From Beroe forskalii (Eukaryota > Ctenophora > Nuda > Beroida > Beroidae), in NCBI GenBank assembly GCA_011033025.1, contig WFMF01000060.1:372001-436000 (forward strand): 64,000 nt of DNA, read 5' to 3'. Below are positions 58,797-64,000 of this stretch, piece by piece. The notes beneath the pieces were generated by a model. That model had not been told where the DNA came from. It ran no database searches and saw nothing but the letters and a program-made list of their open reading frames with translations. Position numbers and translations under genes: made by a program. Numbering within the stretch: the first letter of the stretch is position 1; each line of letters begins with the position of its first letter.

Positions 58797-60304
58797 TTAA
58801 AAGTCTATCCCCTTGGAGGTTGCACAACCCCCGGAACTAGCTGCCGCAGCAGACCTGCTCACTGTCTCACTGAGGTCTGGGGGCAGGTACATCTTCTCGA
58901 TGATGAACTTCTTCCTCTGAACTTTGAAGAACCTGTCTGACATATCGTATAGGGGCATGGTAAAGGAACAGGTGTTGTCAACTTTGGTCAGTTTGAGTCT
59001 GCCGTGGTAGTCTTTGAACACAGAGTTCTTGTCCCGAGGCAGAGATTCAATGCTGAGCACAGTGTTGAAGAGTTGTGGGAGATGGAACGAAAGAGAGTCT
59101 GACATAACCTTGATCGGGTACATGCACATAGTCACTACGTTCTTCTGTGACAAAACCCGTCTTAGGTTATAATGAAACCTAAGGAACTCAGCTTCATCTG
59201 ACACAGGGAATATCGGGCGATCTAAAACAATTCTAACCACGTTATTAGAGTTCTCACTGACTATGTTTTTGATATATTCCATGATGGCAGCAGGAGACTC
59301 GCTAGTTGGTATCACCTTACAATGCGAGATCTCTGCTGGGGAACGGTGTTGGGAAAGGTCGTAACTGTGACTGAACCTGTTCTGAACCCTTCGTTGGTAA
59401 CGCCATGCAATCTTTAGGGAGTCCTCACCCAGGGAAGGCTGTGAATCTATGAGGAAATATCTGTGAAATGATTGGTAATGTTACAGTTATTGGTTTGATT
59501 AGAGTGATTGGATTAAGTTCAGCAGTACGATTTCAAACTATTGATCATCAGCGTGCAATTATACACCTGCACCCCTTACATGGTAAAAATGCAATATGAT
59601 GATATATAATGATATTTTATTTGTGTAAAGTTGTACAGACTTCAACCAATCCCATAGGCGTTTTTTGGATTTAATAAACCACATCAGCATATAATCCCAT
59701 ATCATAACCCTTGTACATATCAATAGGGTTTTAACTCTGGAGGTAGAGCACTACCTGGTGAGTCCTGTTCAACAGGTCGAGGTAAGGTGTCCAGCCACTT
59801 AGCCACCCTCTCCCCACCACACACGATCGTGTGACCGTGGGTTAAGCCTTCTGACAGAAAGTGTTTTGCAAATACTGGAGTGTATTGACCACGGTCTTCT
59901 TCCTGAGCAAGCAAATATTAGCATTTAGAAAGTTCCGAATAAAATGTTTACTGCAGGATTGATCAATCCATGTCGTGATATTTGACCTTAATAACTAAAA
60001 TATGGACTAAATTTGACATGCCAAACTCCATATCAGAAAAATTAGTTGTGAAAATGTCCCTGGAATTACTGATTACCTGTAAAAGAATTGATGAGGACAA
60101 GTTTATTCCATTTCCCAGCAACAAATCAAGAGACTGAATACCAGAGCTGGTTTGCTGGATAGAGCTGTGCAGGGAAGGTCTGGTACCCTTCAGGGCACTC
60201 AGCTCACTGGTGCAGCTGCTAGTGGCTCCAGATGTTCTAGTACCAGGTCCCACTGGAACAAGTTTCCTAAACCCTTGCACTGGGGGTGGGCTGGATAGGG
60301 TCAT
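58797..60304 (-). CDS. ELP4: Elongator complex protein 4
   Basis: ELP4 forms the hexameric Elp4-5-6 ring of Elongator, which modifies wobble uridines of tRNAs. Exons 60,077-60,304, 59,755-59,902 and 58,797-59,446 join in phases 0 and 1 to 341 residues plus stop. Matches to the family: GIQSLDLLLGNGI near residue 56, EEDRGQYTPVFAKHFLSEG after the first intron, LKIAWRYQ and RFSHSYDLS in the third exon, VVTMCMYP, FKDYHGRLKL, and the C-terminal FIIEKMYLPPDLSETVSR. The RecA-like fold of ELP4 lacks a working Walker A, and none is seen here. In the third exon the usable acceptor is cctcatag|ATTCAC; the nearer tttcacag would put a stop in frame. It lies 470 bp downstream of APRT and 368 bp upstream of the PRCC-like gene, all on the minus strand. 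Confidence 0.93.
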
Positions 60305-60774
60305 TTACAAGGACCTAATTGCAATACAATGGTATTAGGATTCATTAGATTATCAAGAATTATGACAAATTTGGAGATTGTTCCTTGTCATAATTCACTG
60401 TTATTAAAAGAAGTTTTATATCACTTTAGATTGTGAATGAAAATTATCGAATTTTCATTTAAAATTCAATGGATTGGTAGGTACATAATGATAGTTCAAT
60501 TCCCATATCAAAAAATCAAAGTAAAAGTTTTATATACAGACAAAACCAGGAATAAAAACTTCAACCTATAAGTATAAAATTATCTGAAATAATGTCCATG
60601 TCAAACACTGATTCTGAATGTAAAATACTGCAAAACAAGTACTTTATGATTGTTTTGCAAATAATATGTTTAGCTCTTGAAATACGTTGCAGTTAGATCT
60701 ACATCATATTCATTACATGAGGAATGTCACCTCAATAGGTGACATTGCAGTGTATCCACTATATGTCATCACAG

Positions 60775-62441
60775 TTAACTATATTTAACTAGTGATATAA
60801 TTGGAGTAGGATTAAGTTTCTGTCGTCCTTTTAAAGTTTCTATCTCAAAAATGATACAGTGAGCAATGACATTGCATTTTGCTTGTGCACACAGCTTTTC
60901 TGCTGCCTCTAATGTCCCACCTAGACAGAAATAAAGTTTGAATAGGGGCATTATTGGTTACTCATTAATTAGAGGTTTCTAAGTCAAACCAAATCACTGA
61001 AATTGCATAAGAAAATTTTATCCATGGCAGATATTCATTATTTGTCCCCTCATTGAAATCATTGGAATTTTCTGAAATACATTTTATGGTCTTCAACATC
61101 ATTTCTTTTCTACTTCTGGGCCCAAGTCTGAAGAAGAGTGAAGCTGTTTAAAATTCTTATAATTATTTATTTCTAACCTGTAGCAAGTAAATCATCCACA
61201 ACAACAACATTCTCATTCTCTTTGAGAGCATCAACCTGTATTTCAAACTCATCAACTCCATACTCCTGTAATCAATAGGTATGTCATACTCAGCTTTAAT
61301 TATCTGTGAAACTATTTGGTTATAAAATTTTTGAAGAATCACTGGCAAGAGGAATCATGAGCTGATGCCAAGTGACTACTCTTAAACCAAAAAATGATTT
61401 ACCAAGTAGCCATATAAAAGAGTTGGGATCTTTGCATCATGACTACACTTAAATTGAATTGAATTATATTGAATTGAAATGAAACAGTAAATGCTTCAAT
61501 AAAACATAACATCATTTAGCTGGTTAAGGTAAGGACAGCTGTCTGAAAAGAACAGACCTTCTCATATTTAACAGAGAAACATTCTCTAGGAAGCTTTCCT
61601 TTTTTCCTCAGTGCTACAAATGGAACACCAAGTTTTTGGGCTATAATGGGACCAATAAGGAAACCTCTTGCTTCTACCCCAACAATGACATCAGCAACTT
61701 TACTGAGATTCAGGATCTGAAAAAGCATTTCAGCATAATCTTGTAATAGGCCATGCTTTTGTTAGATATTTGGACTAAGTTGTCTTTCTTCAATTACCTG
61801 TAGACATGTGACTTTTTCCTATGCAGAATTGACCTCACAGAACTTCTCTTTCTGTTCCAACACTAACAATGGCAATAGAGAAAACCTTGAGTATTCTCCT
61901 CTACATGAAATTATTGAAAATAAACATAAGCAATACATATACATAACATTTAATTCTCCCAGACCTTAATAAACAGTGAACAGAATCAGGCTAGGTCAAA
62001 GATTGATAATAGATGCACTTGTTTTCTCTAGAATTGATGAGCATTTTACTTCCATTTCCAACTTCAGGCCTGCACATAATAAATGCAATCAGGAAAAAAA
62101 AATATGATTTGAAAACAATTAGAGAAATATTAATGTTGTAGAGATAGAATTAATGTGCATGTGTTTATGAATGATTACACTAATTTTAGTTGACCCACTC
62201 CTCGGATCACCAAGATGGTGACATCTACTAAACCTCATAGACAATTGGAGATATGGAAATATGGTACCTTATCTTTCAGTAATGTGCATGTCTGATCCAC
62301 AAGTTCATGATGTCGAAACAGAGGCATTATATCTTTGAATAAGATACCTTTTCTAGGAAAATCAGGGCAATCTTCAACAACATCAATTAACTGCTTGATA
62401 ACATGGTTCATCTGAGGTGGAGAATCAGAGCCCCCTTCCAT
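60775..62441 (-). CDS. APRT: Adenine phosphoribosyltransferase, complete
   Basis: Exons 62,268-62,441, 61,558-61,716, 61,178-61,265 and 60,775-60,920 join cleanly (phases 0, 0, 1) to 188 residues plus stop, close to the usual 180. The enzyme converts adenine and PRPP to AMP. Visible hallmarks: [35 protein letters not shown], the PRPP-binding [13 protein letters not shown] across the last intron, and the C-terminal ETLKGRQKL with PIISLVKY. ATG in CAGCATGG. The first three exons are identical by eye to the truncated plus-strand copy at 22,397-23,861; introns differ slightly. It heads a same-strand run with ELP4 and the PRCC-like gene. Confidence 0.95.
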
Positions 62442-62570
62442 GCTGTATGGCTCAGGTTGGGAAAGATTACGTTACATGTCAACAAGTACAACTACTGTAA
62501 ACTCCATTACGAGGGGGGGGGGGGTAAAATCGGCCAAAAATTGATTACATAATATGTGAATGATCCCTTA

Positions 62571-62978
62571 CCCATATGTGTGCAGACCACTTGGGCACTT
62601 GATTAAAAAAGGGCTCGATAGTTTTAAACTTTACAACACTACTTTATACAATCAAATTTGAGGAAGTACCTTATCACCAAATGGAGTTTTCTGAAGACGA
62701 GAAATAATATAATCATTTTCAATGTTGTATTCTCGAAACTGGCAGTAAACCAGCGGTGTAAAGTAGTTCTGATTTGAATCCATTTTTGCATTCTTAGTGT
62801 TTTACTATGGGGTCTCCCTCAGTCAATGCTAAAAGCAATCAAGTTCAACAGGCTCGATAGAGACACGCAAAAATTGTGTGCTTTTGACGGAATTTGTATA
62901 GAAAGTTGAAACGCGCAGAGGAAGTCCACGCGTCTTTATCGAGGCCTCTGTCAATCGAGTGATCTACACACATATGCG
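62571..62978. mobile_element. PIF/Harbinger-like MITE, 408 bp, TTA target duplication
   Basis: Ends CCCATATGTGTGCAGACCAC and ATCTACACACATATGCG are inverted. TTA flanks both sides (62,568-62,570 and 62,979-62,981). Arm 1 has the empty site (GTTCCTAAGGGATCATTC at 22,251). Interior carries a piece related to the 32,376-32,620 hairpin. No transposase. Confidence 0.85.
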
Positions 62979-63726
62979 TTAGGAACTTACGCTCGTGCAC
63001 AATAGGACGCTGGTTACAGCAACGTGATAATCGTTTCTAAAATGATATAATTGCACCATTCTCACTTTTTAGTCGAGAATCACACAATAATCAATGCAAT
63101 TTTAAAATTTGAGGCGTCTGCATAGACTTTGTTTGATGGAAAATCAGGTTTAATGTAAAAAAATCACAAATGTCGCTACAAATATTTTTCTTTGTAATTC
63201 TTTATGCATCAATTAGAAAACTAAATTCTTTAGAAACTAATAGAGCTGGAATTTTGATTTAGAGCTCCAAAGTCCAAAAAAATTTTAAGCACATTTTAAG
63301 CATATTTTTGACCCAAATGGGCTAAAAAAGTTTTAGAGTCCTAAATCAAAAGTCTGGCTCCATTTATTACTGAGGAATTTCGTTTTCTAACTGATGCAAA
63401 ACAATTCTTGAAAAATATTATTCGTAGTGACATTTGTGTGTATTTACATTAAACCTGATTTTTGATTTGCTAAACACGTATATCTCTGTTAGTCTGTTTG
63501 TGTCGACGGGCGATGTCCGTCCCTTTCTTCTGACTTGTTGTTGACAAGGCGGAAGGCGCAAAGGCGGAAGGCGCAAAGTGACGTCCAAATGTGGAACGTT
63601 GCGCCGCGCGCGCGAGGGTAGGGTAACATCCTACGACTGTTTGTGTTGCGCGCTTCCCCAGGGAAGCGCAGCGCGCGTACACACACCTATGCGGGCTAAG
63701 AAATTTTCCACCGTGCACGCAATAAA

Positions 63727-63787
63727 GTTGCCCTAACCAGGACCCTGGTTGCGCGCACGGAGTGCGCGACGCCCCTGGTTAGGGGAA
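63727..63787. mobile_element. Mini-transposon with 8-bp target duplication (hAT-like), arm 2
   Basis: Only 61 bp long: GTTGCCCTAACCAGG at the left, CCCCTGGTTAGGGGAA at the right, with GCGCACGGAGTGCGCG between. Flanked by GCAATAAA on both sides (63,719-63,726 and 63,788-63,795). Arm 1 has the single uninterrupted site (TCTTTATTGCGTGCACGG at 21,556). Confidence 0.8.
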
Positions 63788-64000
63788 GCAATAAAGAAAC
63801 GGACCGACAAATATATGAGCCGCGCGCGCATGGGCGCGGCTTATATATCATTAAATCTGTTTCGCGCGTTACATAAAACAATATGTAAGGTGAGGACTGG
63901 CCGAAAATAGGACGAAACTTTTTCCGGTGTGACGCTGCATGCCAGAATTTATCAGATTCAATATTCATCTTAATTTCAGTAGAAAATAGATAGGTTTGAA

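Larger units (their letters stand above)
61171..64000 (-). repeat. Inverted duplication, arm 2 (APRT region), continues past the window
   Basis: Reverse complement of 21,365-23,868, still matching at the last base of the window. It carries a 408-bp MITE (62,571), a 61-bp mini-element (63,727) and about 115 extra bases near 63,500-63,640 (with tandem AAGGCGGAAGGCGC) that arm 1 lacks. Confidence 0.9.

Noticed and set aside
63470..63968. Frames of 65-90 codons at the window end
   Set aside because: They cover GC-rich repeat and mini-transposon sequence that is rearranged between the two arms, so they are not conserved coding.

Overview
This window looks like a draft assembly of an invertebrate animal nuclear genome. 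Every recognisable gene is split by short GT-AG introns. The gene set is metazoan (ASAP-type ArfGAP, EF-hand/Rab GTPase of the RASEF/CRACR2A type, class A-like 7TM receptor, ELP4, APRT, PRCC-like). The sequence is AT-rich, dense in small non-autonomous DNA transposons, and holds a 100-N scaffold gap (23,869-23,968). I cannot name the species.

Contig 1 (1-23,868). Minus strand: the C-terminal half of an ASAP-family ArfGAP (1,511-8,397; at least ten exons in consistent phase, ending in an SH3 domain), then a 7TM receptor exon (8,908-9,792). Next come a degenerate LINE with a poly-A tail (9.84-10.88 kb), palindromic repeats (11.8-12.7 kb), a frameshifted Penelope-like retroelement with a GIY-YIG domain (14.06-16.44 kb) and a 3.1-kb foldback element (17.5-20.6 kb). 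The contig closes with a plus-strand APRT gene cut by the gap.

Contig 2 (23,969-64,000). After about 7.5 kb with little recognisable coding sequence, a 22-kb plus-strand gene (31,665-53,430) encodes EF hands, a coiled coil and a C-terminal Rab GTPase. Its central exon block is tandemly duplicated (about 33.52-38.30 and 38.30-46.96 kb). Each copy carries a different transposon, and the other copy preserves the empty site: a 477-bp hAT-like element with 8-bp target duplication in copy A, and a 4.2-kb long-TIR element with 5-bp duplication in copy B. Further on are a divergent pair of small unidentified genes (55.1-55.8 kb) and a minus-strand cluster APRT - ELP4 - PRCC-like (62.4 to 56.7 kb).

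The APRT region occurs twice in inverted orientation (21,365-23,868 and 61,171-64,000). One arm ends at the gap and the other runs off the window, so contig 1 may be an inverted allelic copy of what follows 64,000. The arms differ by complete transposon insertions with clean target duplications, giving a before/after record of several small element families. A dispersed CRE-flanked motif of about 45 bp, and splice sites triplicated by short tandem repeats, are the other unusual features. Exon coordinates come from reading splice signals and phases by eye; repeat boundaries without stated target duplications are approximate.
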